In this document: positions 12,977 through 25,286 of the stretch, in pieces | Position numbering within the stretch: position 1 is the first letter of the stretch | How the letters are laid out: each line of letters begins with the position of its first letter | Assembly (NCBI RefSeq): GCF_016920785.2 | Contig: NW_024609846.1 | Span: forward strand, 82,283,816-82,347,815 | Source of the DNA: Ixodes scapularis | Taxonomy: Eukaryota > Arthropoda > Arachnida > Ixodida > Ixodidae | DNA length: 64,000 nucleotides | Direction: 5' to 3' | Program-made: the position numbers and the translations under genes | Notes under the pieces: generated by a model | Told to the model about the DNA's origin: nothing | The model's input: the letters and a program-made list of their open reading frames with translations, nothing else | Database searches by the model: none

Positions 12977-14622
12977 AAGGCTCGTTCACACAGACCCGTT
13001 TTCTTACGTTACGTTACGAAAAGTCACCGGGAAATCTGTGCTTCGTATTTAGCGTGGCTACCAATTCAAGGAGATCGCCTGGCACGCGACATTCGAATGT
13101 CGTGTGCGAAAAGTTGAACCGAGCTGAACTCCTTACGTTACGTTACGACGAGCCTTGTGTCCTTGGTTGCCACGGTAACACACCGTCCTAACTCCTCGCC
13201 ACCGAAACATTCGTCTCTCGAATGTCGCGTGCCCATGGGCCGAACTTTTGCCGAATCGAAAGTTCGGCGCCGAATCTTGGGATTCGACAAGGCCAAACTT
13301 TTGACGAACTTTTCTAAAGATTTGGTAGATTTGGCAAAGATTCGGCAAAAACAGATTGTTACCAGAGTTAAAGTTGATATTTAGTTTTTTCTGGCGAAAC
13401 AAGGTTTTATACACTTTTTTTAACTTAAAAGCAACGTGCAGTGCATATTGACACAGTTATTACTAAATAAGGCGATATTCTACACGATAATTGTATCGGT
13501 GTCGTTTTTGTGCGTTTACTGGCAAGTTTACAGTGACTTCTTGCAGAAGTGGCGTGACAACGAGGTTGGGTAGTAGCAAGCGTAGCGCATTCACGAAGCA
13601 CGCAAAGAGAGTTTTGGTTTTGATGCATCATCAGCGCAAGCCTGCAAGTGTGTGCACGTTGTTAAAATAAAAGCAATACCACCAATACCACTACGTTCTT
13701 GCTTTTTTGGGAGTCACCGTTTCATGCGCGAAAACGAATGCAACGGTTGTTCAGCCTTTACCGGAAGAGATAACAATATTATTGTAAATATGCCTGTTTC
13801 TCGATTTGAGTCACTTGACGTCAGCTTTGCGTGAAAGTGTGCGTTCCATATTCGCAACGTCTCGTTTTTAACCCTTAAAATGCCTGTTTCGGATGTTAGG
13901 ACACACACGGACGTTTAGGAAGATAGAAAATGTTGGATGTGCAACGTCCAGCATTGTAGTTGTGTGTTTAGTTTTATGCAGATATATGAAAATCGCAAAA
14001 TAACTCTCCCTGAAAAATCATTATTATTTTGTTGTTGCACACACTACTTCTGAGCTGAAAACAGGATTGTTATAACTGCGAGGAGTGTTTTAAAGTAATT
14101 GTCGGTCAATGTTTCAACTACCTCGTTGCATCACTGGGAAGGTCTAATGAAAATTACGTTATCCAGAATGTACCGCATCATTTGTCACTTGCGAAGTGGA
14201 TGGCGTAAATTACTAGTCGATCTTCTATTTTTGAGGCAGAAAATATTGAAGAGGACCATACTCGGCTCACAAACGCGCAGTTACCGTGTTGCCTACTTTT
14301 CACCACGCCGTAACCGCTGGTTGTACTACACTGCACGATGGTAACCGCATGACTGCACGGCGTCCATTTGCTATCCATGGCCCCGTCGCGTTCTCGCGGC
14401 TGCGCAGACATTTCCCGAATTTTCGCCGAATCTTTGCCAAACTTTCCTTCCAAAGTTCGGCATTTACCGAACTTTGCCGAATTTGAAGTTCGGCAGATTC
14501 GGTCCATCACTAGGGCCAGGCTATCCCCTTGAATTGGTAGCCACGCTTAATACGAAGCACAAATTTCCCGGTGTCTTTTCCTAACGTAACGTAAGAAAGT
14601 GGGTCTGTGTGAACGAGCCTTT
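12977..14622. mobile_element. TIR element with about 110-bp inverted ends, internally interrupted
   Basis: The ends (about 12977-13090 and 14520-14622) are long inverted copies. Both read AAGGCTCGTTCACACAGACC inward, then TTACGTTACGTTA, CACCGGGAAAT and GTGGCTACCAATTCAAGG. The interior carries AAGTTCGG/CCGAATC-rich sequence at 13235-13350 and 14400-14515, the right block ending GATTCGGTCCATCACTA, which looks like a hAT-like element inserted beside the right arm. TA flanks both outer ends. No transposase was seen. Confidence 0.65.
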
Positions 14623-16404
14623 AGTCATAAAAGTCGCTGTCAACATTTTTTTCTTTTAGTTGCGTAGTTTTTATAGACATATGCGCGCGGTTGTCTACCA
14701 ATTTCAAAATGTGCCGAAAATCCTCCCGTGGATGGCGAGTGCAACGAACAGGACACGTGTGTAGATGCAGATGACGGACCTCTATATCTGGCCAAAGTGT
14801 CGTAAAACTCTGGCCAACGCCCAGAAAGCAAAAAAAAATAAAAAAAAAATAATAATAATACCTGGTCGTTTTTTGAGACCTTCTAAATGCCACTAGAAAT
14901 ATGTATGAGTATTCAAGATTCAGCTGGAAGAGTGCATGTGCATGTATGTGCGCGCGGTGGTCTAATAATAGCAGTGATTGCGGGTATGTTCGGTGAATCC
15001 GCGCCTGAAATGATTACCCACTCCACTTACAAAGAGCGCTTGTTACTTTTCGTTTAGGTTTCCTTGTACGCCTAGAATTGTGAAGTACGTCTTTGTACTA
15101 AATTTATTTGTTGTTCTTTCGTTCATGCGGTCTCTCTTCCGCGTCTCTCTCTTTCTCTCTTTCTGGGTTTTAGTGAGGCTTGCCAGATGTCCTTCGTTGG
15201 ATGGACACGTAAGCCCCGAAATTCTCTTTTGCTGAAGAAAAGTGTAAATAAAGCAAACATAGAACGCGTAAAAAAAATTAAAAAATAAAGAAGAAAAAAT
15301 AGAACAGCGTGGAAAGAGGTCGAAGAAGCGCCTGGTGTGTGCGTTTCTTCGACTTGACCGTCGCCTCGTTTTGTGCCGTTTTTATTTCGCTACTTTTGTT
15401 TCTTTCTTCCCCCTCTCTATCTCTCTCCCTCTTTAGTAAAGAAGGAAACAATTTCATTTTTAGAATAACGATACATTACGATTACGTGTATTACCCCTCT
15501 TTCCTCTCGCGAGCTGTCCAGGAATTTCTCTTTCAGCTTCTGCCTCCACGTAGCTGCAAGGACGCCATACCCAACGACCGTCACAAGGCTGGCAACACCG
15601 TCATCGCAGAATGTAATACTTCGTTTCATGGGCATTTAGACTTCATCTTTGACATCAAATTTAATGTTTTCCTCCAGAAGAGAGGAAGGGTGGAGAAAAA
15701 ATTGGACACATGTCGCTTGACGAGCCTTATTCGCGACTCCAACTGTCTACAAGATGGCGCCACTCGTTTTTCAAAATTTCGGATATGGTGAGGGTCGGAG
15801 ATGTGTGCTGGTATGCCAGTTGTTGCAGTGATGAGCCTGCCTGCCTGTACCGGCTTCACTGAACGACGCAAACTATTTCCGCTTATGCGAGTAAGCGTCA
15901 CGCACGCAGGTCATCTCTTTATCCTAAGAACGAAAAATGTGTTTAGTGTAATATTTACGCCAGGCGACACATTGTAATCAAAACCAAACCGAAACTAACG
16001 ATGATAATTCCTGGAGAACGCAAAGAGGGTGACAAAGGACATACACAAGTCTCCAAACATAGCTAGGGGACTGGTGCGCGACCGTTATTCTTGCTCAGCT
16101 CGCTTGCGCCTTTTCCTTAACTGCACTATCATAACAACCGAAAATAACTTCTATTTTGGAATTAACGAATAACTGGAGTGGTTCTGTATTTATAATAAAA
16201 CACTTAAATTGTCTTTTTTTGGTCTCCGGGGCCACAAATATCAAAATTGACGGGGCCGAGTAACCACAACAGCGTTTTCAAAATAGCGCTGAAGCCCCTC
16301 CTTCCCGTCGCGTTCAGTGCGAGGAGGACATCATGGCGTATTATACAGAGATCTTAACTTTTCCGCGCAGGGGGATCAGCGGCAGGGTGGGCTAGCACAC
16401 ACCG
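14623..16404. other. No recognisable gene
   Basis: The frame at 15309-15791 and others have no domain or splice context. Scattered A/T-rich and CT-rich simple stretches are present (15150-15170, 15400-15435). Confidence 0.35.
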
Positions 16405-16556
16405 GGTGTAGGAAAAAATGTCACCGGAAAAAATGTCCTCGGAAAAGATGTCCCCGAGAAAAAAGGCCCCAGGTGGGAAGTAGAAAAAAATATCCCCAAA
16501 GGATTCTCTATCTCTCGAATTCCCTGATCCTGATGGCCTTTGGACGGTCCGGTCAT
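16405..16556 (+). repeat. Interspersed repeat with degenerate GGAAAAAATGTCC(C/T)C units
   Basis: Several degenerate units of about 12-15 bp (CGGAAAAAATGTCCTCGGAAAAGATGT type) lead into AGGCCCCAGGTGGGAAGTAG and then GACGGTCCGGTCA. On the plus strand the units read as repeated KKCPRK-type basic peptides, which is probably incidental. The same repeat recurs inverted at 17093-17306. Confidence 0.6.
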
Positions 16557-17092
16557 ATGTCCTTGGAAAAAAAAAGGCACCCTGCGGCAAGTAGGAAAAA
16601 ACGGCCCCACCATATAAGGAAATATACGATTTCCCGAGGCATACATCGCGAAACTGTTAGCGCGAACACGACATGCATCGGCGCATTTTCACATTTTACT
16701 TAGAAAGAGTATAAGTGGGAACGAAATTTTACCATCTGCTTTTTATCCACAAATGAGCAGTTGCAGTACCTATGATAACTTTTATGAAGACCTTTCGTTC
16801 CTATGGAGAAAATAGAAAAAAAAAAAAAAAACTAGCGATCGCTGGTTCGTGTTAACAGTGCTTTTTACCTATTTGGAAATGGTTACACAAGTGCCTATCG
16901 AATTTCCCCGAACACAATAGTTTGGTTTTGGCTAGAAGTTTTATGAATATTTATTTCCCAAATGAAAAAAAAAGAAACACAATAATTTGGTTTTGGCAAA
17001 CAGAATAATTTGGTTTCCAAAATACCCCACAATAGATTTTTTCGGTTGCTTTGTGCGACTCCCAGTCACTCTTTCTACCTCTAGGTGGGTCA

Positions 17093-17306
17093 GGTCATTT
17101 GTGACCGGACAATGACAGGACCGCCCGAAGGCCGTGAGAATCAGGGAAAACCCAGCGATAGAGAACCCTTGTTGGGGAGATTTTTTTCTACTTTCCACCT
17201 GGGGCCTTTTTTTTCGGGAACGTATTTTCCGCGGGATATTTTTCCAGGGACATTTTTTTCCGGGGGGCGTTTCTTCCGAGGACATTTCTTCCGGAACATG
17301 AGGTAG
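17093..17306 (-). repeat. Inverted second copy of the GGAAAAAATGTCC repeat
   Basis: In reverse complement this matches 16405-16556 in the same order: unit array, CAGGTGGAAAGTAG, TCCCCAACA, CCTGATTCTCACGGCC and GACCGGTCA-type tail. The two copies face each other about 540 bp apart, so they may be ends of one element or two independent insertions. Confidence 0.6.
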
Positions 17307-17595
17307 TTCAGACCGTCTAAATATATAGACAACACAATTCTTCGCGCTTTCTGCAAGTCTTACACAAGCACTCAAAAGCGCAGCACGCGTTCCCTCACAA
17401 GCAGCACGTGCAAGGCAGCTGAAAAATTTGTGCGTGACGTCACACACAGCGGTTAATTTTCTGTTTTCTTTGTTTTCGTGTCTATCGAAACGTTTTGGTT
17501 TAATGCTCGTGATATTCAAATTCACAGAACAAATATACGCAGAATTTATAATTAACTTGTTTTTCTTTTCAAGAACTTTTATGGCTTGCCTTTAA

Positions 17596-17986
17596 AGGCC
17601 CGTTCACACTCTTGCGACCGAGTACGACTGAGAGAGACGAGATCTCTTACAACTTCTTAAATGTTTCTAGAATGAGGGAACACACTGACATTGTGGCGCC
17701 ATCTATGCGGTGACCCTAGAACTGCATTTCACAAAAGCGAAGGTTTTGCGGGATTTCCGAGGTCAAATGTGCGTAATACCCATAGAAAGGCTCGTTTATA
17801 ACATTGACAAAAGTTTTTCGAGCCAAAAAAGAAAGGATATTGCGCGAGAAATAAAAAAAAATATGCCGGACCGCCGAGTTTACACTGCTTCCCAATAGAT
17901 GGCGCCAGTGTGTTCTCTGGTTTAAGAAGTTTTAAGGAACTTAGGTTTAAGAGGTCGCAAGCAGTCGCAAGAGTGTGAACGGGCCT
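17596..17986. mobile_element. Harbinger-like MITE, 391 bp
   Basis: It begins AGGCCCGTTCACACTCTTGC and ends with the matching inverted sequence GCAAGAGTGTGAACGGGCCT. The trinucleotide TAA is duplicated at both sides (17593-17595 and 17987-17989). A 3-bp TAA/TTA duplication is typical of PIF/Harbinger. The interior frame has no domain, so the element is non-autonomous. Confidence 0.75.
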
Positions 17987-19798
17987 TAACACTTCAGTAT
18001 CGACGTTGATTTCGGTTTCACTCATAACTCAAGATGTGTCTCAGGACGTAATTATTGAGCTAAAAAAATGGTTCGTAGAAATTGTGTTTATCGACATGCG
18101 TGTCTAATCGACATGCACCTAAACGAAAATAACGGAAAACTTTTGAATGAGTCAATGCGGTTTTGTTGGGAAACTTTCGCATATGGTTTGGACAGCTAGT
18201 ATACTTCTCAGTACTTCTCAATTTTGAGATCCGGTAAGCGGTTCATGAGATCACTAAGCAGAAAGAAAGCAAGAAAACGTTCAGCCTTTGCACTCTGGTA
18301 AAGAAGGAAGACCAGTGAAGGTGTACTATTCTGGGAATGAAGTAATGGCCGGCCGCAAGTCGGCAAGACAGAGCGGGAAGGCTGGAAAGGTTGCCGGCCA
18401 CATATGAGCGACGGCGGCAACCAGACAACCTACAAGCCGGTTGTCTGGTTACCGCCGTCGCTCATGGATGGCGGTAGCCGTCCAGAGTTTCGTGTCATCA
18501 TTTGTTTGCTGGCGGACACGATACGGGGGGAACCAGCCCTTAACAGATCCTCTCTAAAAAAAAATGTTTCGTTTAGAAAGCGTTTGTCGCATAAAAAAAG
18601 AAAGAGACCTTTCTGTAAAGATCATTATGGTTAAATTGTCTATGCGGCGTGCAAAATCACCTGCTCCTTGCGCAGCTCGTGCGTTTGTTTACCCCCCAAA
18701 TGCGCCCACGTGCATTTGTTTCCCCCCGACCTCAACCAATGGTGGCGCGAGCCTGGCTGTGCCTCGTCGTCGACGCGCTTTCTCTACGCGTTCTCAATGT
18801 TGCCCCCTGATTGGTGAGCCCCTCTTTGCGTTCCGATCCACGCATTTTAGAATACTTGTTCGCCGTATATTTTTGATTGCTGCATTGATTGGAGGCCTAC
18901 GTTATCGCAATTCGTGTTAATAATTATAAGATTAAGATATACTATTACGCACAGTTTTGCAAGATCTCATATAATTTCTTGTTTATGCTCTAGTTTTAAA
19001 CACGCGAACAGCTATGGTATTCCAAAGGGGACAAATTATCATCACGAGTACCGGGTGTGGCATTGTTAATTCACGAGTTATAATGTAAAAAATAGTCTAA
19101 TATCAATGGAAAATCTCTAGCTAATATAACAATTTTGCGTAAAAAGGCATTACCTGCGTGTAATGCAATATGGTTTTGTCAATGTCGCGACCTGTGACAA
19201 TCGGCAAAAGTCTGAAAATCGCGACCGATCCTTTCGGACCAAATGCACCGACAAAAAAGAGACCGATTTCTTTTTTTGCTTGTTATTGACAAAAAATGTC
19301 CAGAACATTTATTTTCCTTGTGTTTTTACCTGCCGTCCATTGGCCTTTCCCGTTCGACGGAACGCCTCTACCCGCCTGCACGTATGTTCACTGCGGCACG
19401 TTTCGTGGCGTCGGAAACCAGGCGAAGCAGTAAGGTCCAACCTCATACGTGCTGCAGCACTCCATTGAGACAGTGAAGAGTGCGGTTTGCATTCAGAAAC
19501 GGCTGTTCGCGAGGCATGATCGCAAGAGGTTCCTCCGCACCCGCTGAGCAAAACCGGGGGACCCTCGCTAGAGCGCTTCGTGCTTCCGCCGCGAGAGGGC
19601 GAGCAACAAGCTGGAGACGCGAAACCAGCGCATGTCGAAGAGGATCGCGAGATGATTCGCCGATGCTTTAGATGCATTTTGTATGAACGCACGTTTGAAA
19701 CAGCGTTTTAATTTTAATATTGGATAAGTTGATGCGAACTTTGAACTGAAAGAATCGAAAGCGCGCAACGTGCCTGGCGCTTGTTTGATTGGAAACAT
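17987..19798. other. No gene; one long hairpin
   Basis: No coding domain was recognised. Apart from the hairpin at 18404-18465 nothing structured was found. A possible CCAAT-rich patch lies near 18700-18820. Confidence 0.35.
18404..18465. repeat. 27-bp hairpin, one mismatch
   Basis: Arms 18404-18430 and 18439-18465 pair over 27 bp with one mismatch around an 8-base loop (TACAAGCC). Reading from outside: ATGAGCGACGGCGG, then AACCAGACAACC. Probably the core of a small foldback MITE. Confidence 0.75.
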
Positions 19799-20698
19799 AG
19801 AGTTATTACAATAAGCGCTAGAGGTTCAGGTGGCCCTAGTGTTTCTGTTGCATTTGGAAGCAGACATAAAACAGTCTAAATATGACTTCCGGTAATGCAT
19901 TCCTATGGGAAAACGCAAATACTTTTTTCTCTTCGCGCTCGATTATAAGAGGAAATATTGCTTAGTGGTGTTGACAGAATAAAGAGTTTGGAACATTTTA
20001 CAATCGGATGTATAAAAATATGTGTCAGTTAGAACGTTTTTCTTTAGAATTCATGGCGTCGAACACTGCGCTAAAACATCCCAATACACATGCATAATAC
20101 TTGTTGACGTTGTAGACTGCTATTACAGGGCACGTATTTACGCATATAGTCAATGCTATGAAGCACACAGAGTGAATCAGCTTGACAAAACACCAAAAGG
20201 ATGTTAATATATGCCAAATCAAACAATCACACCAGACGAGAAGAACGAAGCATGGAGTTATGGAACGAAGAACAGGTACTGGATTAGTTACAAACTATTA
20301 CAGGTTATTTAAACTATTAGAGCTCGAATAAACCCTATACACTTTTTAATTGTTCTTTTTGCTTGAATTGAAAGCTTGTATTGACATATCATGCCGTACA
20401 ACCCTCCTGGGCTTCAATTTTTGCTAACTTAAACATCGCTCAGTAGTTAAACAAAACATTAACTAAATAAATTACGCATATATAATGCGAATAAAGCTAC
20501 ATAGTACTTGTTACGAGTAAAGAAACTGCGCTTATTTCTATTATTCCCTGGCGAAGAGAAAAATATCATGTACGTTTTCCCATAGGAATATACAGGAAGA
20601 GTGGAAAGTAGACTGGTTGCTGTCTGCTTCGATTTCCAACCGGAGGTGCCGTAGGCACTCGCGCCAGCTGAGCCTCTAGCGTTTATTGTAATAACTCT
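19799..20698. mobile_element. 900-bp TIR element
   Basis: Ends AGAGTTATTACAATAAGCGC (19799) and its near-exact inverse (to 20698) are followed inward by further inverted blocks (CCTATGGGAAAACG and TCTCTTCGC), so the arms extend about 130 bp. GATTGGAAACAT directly abuts the left end and GATTGAAAACAT lies two bases beyond the right end, a possible imperfect target duplication. The interior is AT-rich without a recognisable transposase. Confidence 0.65.
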
Positions 20699-20913
20699 GC
20701 GATTGAAAACATGCATTCACTTATGAAAAGGTTTGCCTGCCTATGGCTTGGTTGTCCTGAGGCAGAGGGATTAGAAAGGGAAGGATAGTTACGATTCCAA
20801 GTGCGTCATATGAAATTATGAACCCCAGACACCCTGATATAACGTATCGGGGAGTCCAGGATTTGCTTTCCGTATTTTGCCTGCCCCAGCTGCGTTGATC
20901 TTTCCTCGCTTGT

Positions 20914-21097
20914 TATAGTCCGTTGTAACTCAACTTACAAGAAGGTAGGGCCAGAGGAAGGAAGGCCGGAGAGGAGGAAGCAGACGGAACGCTGGAGAGG
21001 AGAGGGGGAAACCTCCTCCTCTCTGATGTTTTGCCTGCTTCATCCTCCCCGGCCTTCCTTTCCCACGCCCCAGCTTCTTGAGTTGCAACGGACTATA
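20914..21097. mobile_element. Foldback MITE with TATAGTCC ends
   Basis: TATAGTCCGTTGTAACTCAA at 20914 pairs with TTGAGTTGCAACGGACTATA ending at 21097. Inner GGAAGGAAGGCCGG and CCGGCCTTCCTTTCC also pair. It shares its terminal TATA with the next element, which starts at 21094. Confidence 0.7.
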
Positions 21098-21356
21098 GAC
21101 CTTCTTCACAAGGGCGCCGCCATCTTGAATTGTCGTCACTTCCAGTATGGGTGAAAACGTTGTTTTGCCGTCGCCATACCAATAGAAGGCATTGAGGATA
21201 TAAGCCTCACCGTCACACATTCTCGTTTTGCCTCCCCTCTATTTTTTTTTTTTTTTTTTACTATTTGCAGGTTCAAACGTTGTATTAATTTTCGTGGCCC
21301 CTACCGGATACGCCTTTGAGGTGGCTGGGGATGCGAGTACACGAAAGAGGTCTATA
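21094..21356. mobile_element. TATAGAC-group MITE, 263 bp
   Basis: It begins TATAGACCTTCTTCACA and ends AAAGAGGTCTATA, giving short inverted ends. Its length and ends resemble the two copies at 22073-22333 and 25026-25286, but the interior differs. Non-coding. Confidence 0.5.
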
Positions 21357-22072
21357 GCAAGTTCCACGCGCCTTGTCTCAAGAACTCTAGGCCCCTGCAG
21401 TTCCAGAGCATATGCGTTTGTTCATTGGTGTTTAATCTATACAGTCGCTTGACCATCGCCGCTGTCACCATCGCTGAGCGCACACGAAGATCAGCCTATG
21501 CCCGAGCCCGTGAGGCCTTCACATATGCAATTAGTAGGAGATGCCGTTAAGTTCTCATCACGAATACATAAATAAGTTACACGTATTAAAAAGTCACGCT
21601 CGAGCTGTTTTGTCGATGTTGTCTGTCCCCAAAAATATCCAGGGTACCGGGGAGACCTGTTGTCACTTAGTTGCGAGTAAATTGCGTATGTCCTAGAGTA
21701 ACTTGTCTATGCCTCTTTAGTCCCGCTCTTACAAAGGGCTTGGGGTCCGTCGTTTAAGGCTTCAACTTGTTTTACTACGTGAAAATGACCGAACATCTTC
21801 ACTTCGCCATTCGACAGTGACAAGCTTGCCTTTTCGGCGTGAGACTTTTGACCACATGCGAATTTGTAGAAGTGAACTTCACTTTTAAGACTGTGCATAT
21901 TTCATTTGATCGCAGGGGTTGAGTTGAATAATAACACAAAAAAGAAAACCTTAAAAAGAAGCTCTCCAGAGTTCTGAGAATTTCGCTACATGACTGACCC
22001 ATTAGCAGGATCCGTTGAAATAAAAACTAGATCAGATTGGTTAAAGCCCCGTCAATTTAGGCAGCGCAACTG
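21357..22072. other. No recognisable gene
   Basis: Short frames only. No domain, TIR pair or array was recognised. Confidence 0.35.
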
Positions 22073-22333
22073 TATAGACCCTTTACACACGCGCCAAATT
22101 ACAGCCGCCATTGCTGACCTTCTCTTGTCTTACCGAGATGCCGAGCAGCTGAAACGGTAGTTGACGATCCTCTACAAAGGCCGATGCTTTAGAGAAGGAC
22201 ACAGTTGAATCTAATGTGGCAATAACCTGGCCTGCTATGGTAAAGATGAAGTGAAATAAACGAAATAAGAGGAAACAAAAATTGAAGGTCAGTTATGGCG
22301 GCGTCCATGCACAGCTGCTGCAAAGTGTCTATA
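22073..22333 (+). mobile_element. TATAGAC-family MITE, copy 1 (261 bp)
   Basis: It starts TATAGACCCTTTACACACGC and ends AAAGTGTCTATA. It aligns end to end with 25026-25286 through CAGCCGCCATTGCTGACC, AATAACCTGGCCTGCTATGG and GTCAGTTATGGCGGCG. A TA target duplication is possible but cannot be separated from the element ends. Confidence 0.8.
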
Positions 22334-23763
22334 CCCCTGGGACTCTCCAAAAGTCAGGAGCTCCCGATTGCTAAACCTAACATCCGTAGTCCGCGGTTCG
22401 AACCGTAGGCGGCGCGGTTCCCTCGTATGCCGGCAACCGCCATCAACTCTGCATACGTGCAAACCAAAGCTTTTTGTCGCAGGTGTGTTACGCTGGCGTC
22501 CTTTGGTGGCGACAGCGAGACCCTATCTGCCTAAAATACATACGTTCGGGTTCTGCAACGATCACCCGAATGCTTTATATTGGAGCGCGCAAACTTGCTC
22601 GGGCCTTAAGGTCGGTTCAGACACCTGCCTTTGACTGCATTAAGACTCCTTAAGTAGAGCTGTTACTCTGGCGACCCTTACGACAAGCCAATGAGGAGGC
22701 GCTGCGCTGCACGATGCAACGCAGCCGACGCAATTGTGCAAACGAGCCTTTAGTGCGTCGCCGTGCAAACCACGTAATGTTTGTCGCCTAATGTGTGTGT
22801 GCGTGTTGTGGTTCCATGTCGCACGCCGTAGCGAAGCAGACTGTATGAATAAAAGAGCGCGTGAATAAACAAACCGCCAAACCGCGGTCCTCCTGCAATG
22901 CACTCGCGAGGTCTGGTAAATTAGCCGAGGGTACGGCGGCCCCAGTGTCGGGAGTCCGTTGCTCCCCAAGACGTCTTACGCCAGAAAAGCGCAGCGAAGT
23001 GGTACGCCAGAAACGAGAATCAAGCTTCTCAATGTTTGAGCTCTGCCAAGCGTTGCGGAAAAGTCGAGCTACACGCTTATTCGCCCTTTCCGGCGACGCA
23101 GTTGCCGCCTATGGCCTTTGAGCGAACTGCTCCCAAGGGCCGACCGAAACGGCTTGTCGTCTGCTAGTCTCACGCCGCGGAGGAATGTTGATCTCAGGGG
23201 CGAGACACTAAGGTAATAAAAGTCTCGGCGTGTCTGGATGTTCGAACGACACCGCTCGCCAACGCAATAAGCTGCAGCTACACACATTTTCCCAAGGAAA
23301 AACAATACACCTCGGTGAGGCGCAGTGACGCGGTATACGACTGCGCGAGAATATGGCACCTCGGTGTTCTTCAAGTACCCTGCTTCACTCCAAGTCCGAC
23401 CGCAATCGACGGTATACGATCCAGCGGAGCCAATCAGCCAGCATGAAAAGTGCTTCGTCACGGCACTCGCCGTCTTTTGTGAATTTGCTGTCGTCGGATA
23501 AACCAGTCACGCAGCGTAAAGTCACCGCCGTAATTCCGCGCTTTATTTTTTTTCTGTTCCTGGTTGCTTTAACCGATGATAGCGAACGCACAAAGACGAC
23601 TAGCGCCGAGACGAAGCACTTTTGACGCCCTGGCACGCTTTAATCAACTTTTATGCACCTGTGGTGCAGCTGTGGTAGGGGGAAAAAAAAGCGGGGGGGG
23701 GGGGGGGGGGGGGAGGGTTATGGGTATATGGAAGAGGCGTCTATTTATATTGAAATGACTCCC
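22334..23763. other. No gene; B-box-like site and 21-G run
   Basis: GCGGTTCGAACCGT near 22393-22406 resembles a tRNA T-loop but has no A box or fold around it. A run of 21 G occupies 23693-23713. Other frames show no domain. Confidence 0.4.
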
Positions 23764-24745
23764 TGGGGGCGGCGACACTGGAGATGTAGGTGGTGTCTTG
23801 GGGCATAGACTTGAGCACGATGTTTTTACGCTTGAAGTCTCGAAGCCGGTTGACGACCGGAGGAGGTGCCGGGTCCTAAAGGAAGTCGAGCAGCGACTGC
23901 CAGAGCTCCAGAGCTGCCGCTGAGGTGGTGGAGGGTCCCGGACAGGCCCGCGAGCCCGATGTCTCGATCAAGTCTGCCGATGGCTCGAGTCCGGGATTCG
24001 GGGTACCGCGGTCGTTGCCAAAGCAGGTGCTCCAGGTCCGCCCTAACATGGCACAACCCGCACGTGCCGGAGGTAGAGGAGCCGTTGTTCCTCGAGTGCT
24101 GGTGTTGCTCCCGTTGCAACTGCTGTTGTTGTGGTGGAAGCGTTGCAACAAGTTAGAGAGTCAGCAAGGTGCCGGTTTGGATTTGCCGGAAGGTAACGCT
24201 CTGTCGGCGGGTAAACGGTCGAGAAGGGGGAGAGGGAATGAAGAGTGGGTTTGCTATGGCAGAGAGGTAAGACTGCCGGTATTGTTTATCTCGAGTGATA
24301 TCTTCTGCGGGATCTGGGACAGGGGGGTAAGTCTCGATGTCTTCGGATTGGGAATCGAATTGTTGGTGAACGGAGGCTCGAAATCGCACGGTGGATAAAT
24401 GCGCTCGTGCAAGGCGACGAGCCTTCTCGTGGCCGGGCGAGCCATTGTGCTCGGGAACTCAGTGTATTGTGAACTCCTGTCACAGCGTTCGAAGTTGATG
24501 AACATACAGACGGAGGTGGCTGATGGCAATGGATGTCTGTCTTGGATTAGCACAGGCTCTGAATGCTGCCTGTGAATCTGTGAAGACGTGCTGGCGCAGA
24601 GGCTAGCCGGTATGAAGCGTCGCGTCTGCATCCCTGGTGTAATCGAGGATGGCGATGGACTCTGCCTGCGTGCAATGAATGGGACTGTCAGTAAAACATT
24701 CTGCCCCGTTAGTCGTCATTGGCGCTGCACCATGCTGTAGCGAAC
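23764..24745 (-). pseudogene. Dead LINE 3' portion: RNase H domain and C-terminal zinc-knuckle-like tail
   Basis: On the minus strand a broken frame (about 24600 down to 24380) reads VFTDSQAAFRAC, then VPEHNGSPGHEKARRLARAH. This is the TDSQAA and PGHxGxxGNExAxxLA pattern of RNase H in I/R1/LOA-type non-LTR retrotransposons. It is followed (about 24075-23960) by CGLCHVRADLEHLLWQRPRY, the CxxC...H-L-LW-C tail common to such elements (the last Cys is replaced by Arg). At least two in-frame stops and frame changes show it is inactive. The reverse transcriptase part is absent, and the other end of the element was not found upstream. Confidence 0.8.
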
Positions 24746-25025
24746 CCTCAGTCGTCCGGGGGGCATGCCGCGTCCGTGTATATTATGCGGTGCTCACCGT
24801 TGCTTATGGTGAATTGTATCCACCTGAGGTGTTTCTTGATGTGTGACTTACGCCGTGCGGTTTGCTCCGAGTTCAGCTTTTTTTGGGTAGCGGCTTGGGT
24901 TCGCCTAGCTGGGTGTATTCCCAAGGTGGAGAGAGCGCCGTGGCAGTAGTGGTATTTTGTTCACGACGTGACCGAGCTTGGCTAGCTTATGCTCTCCTGC
25001 CGTGATGTTAAACGCACTATATATA
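24746..25025. other. No recognisable gene
   Basis: Nothing recognised between the LINE remnant and the next MITE, apart from a short (AT)n run at about 25017-25028. Confidence 0.35.
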
Positions 25026-25286
25026 TATAGACGCTTTACACACGCGCCTGAATACAGCCGCCATTGCTGACCTTCTCTTGTTTTACCGAGATACCGAGCC
25101 ACTGAAATTGGTGTGGACGAGCCTCCACAAAGGCCAATGCTGGGGAGCAAGACAGAATAAAATCTAAGATGTCAATAACCTGGCCTGCTATGGTAATAAT
25201 GAAGTGAAGTAACCGTAATAAGGGGGAACAAAAACTGAAGGTCAGTTATGGCGGCGCCCATGCACAGCTACTGCAAAGCGTCTATA
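25026..25286 (+). mobile_element. TATAGAC-family MITE, copy 2 (261 bp)
   Basis: It starts TATAGACGCTTTACACACGC and ends AAAGCGTCTATA, a perfect 12-bp terminal inverted repeat. It aligns throughout with 22073-22333 in the same orientation. It sits in an (AT)n run, which fits a preference for TA targets. Confidence 0.85.

Noticed and set aside
22385..22410. GCGGTTCGAACCGT as a tRNA or SINE B box
   Set aside because: No A box at the right distance and no match to the SINE copies elsewhere in the window.
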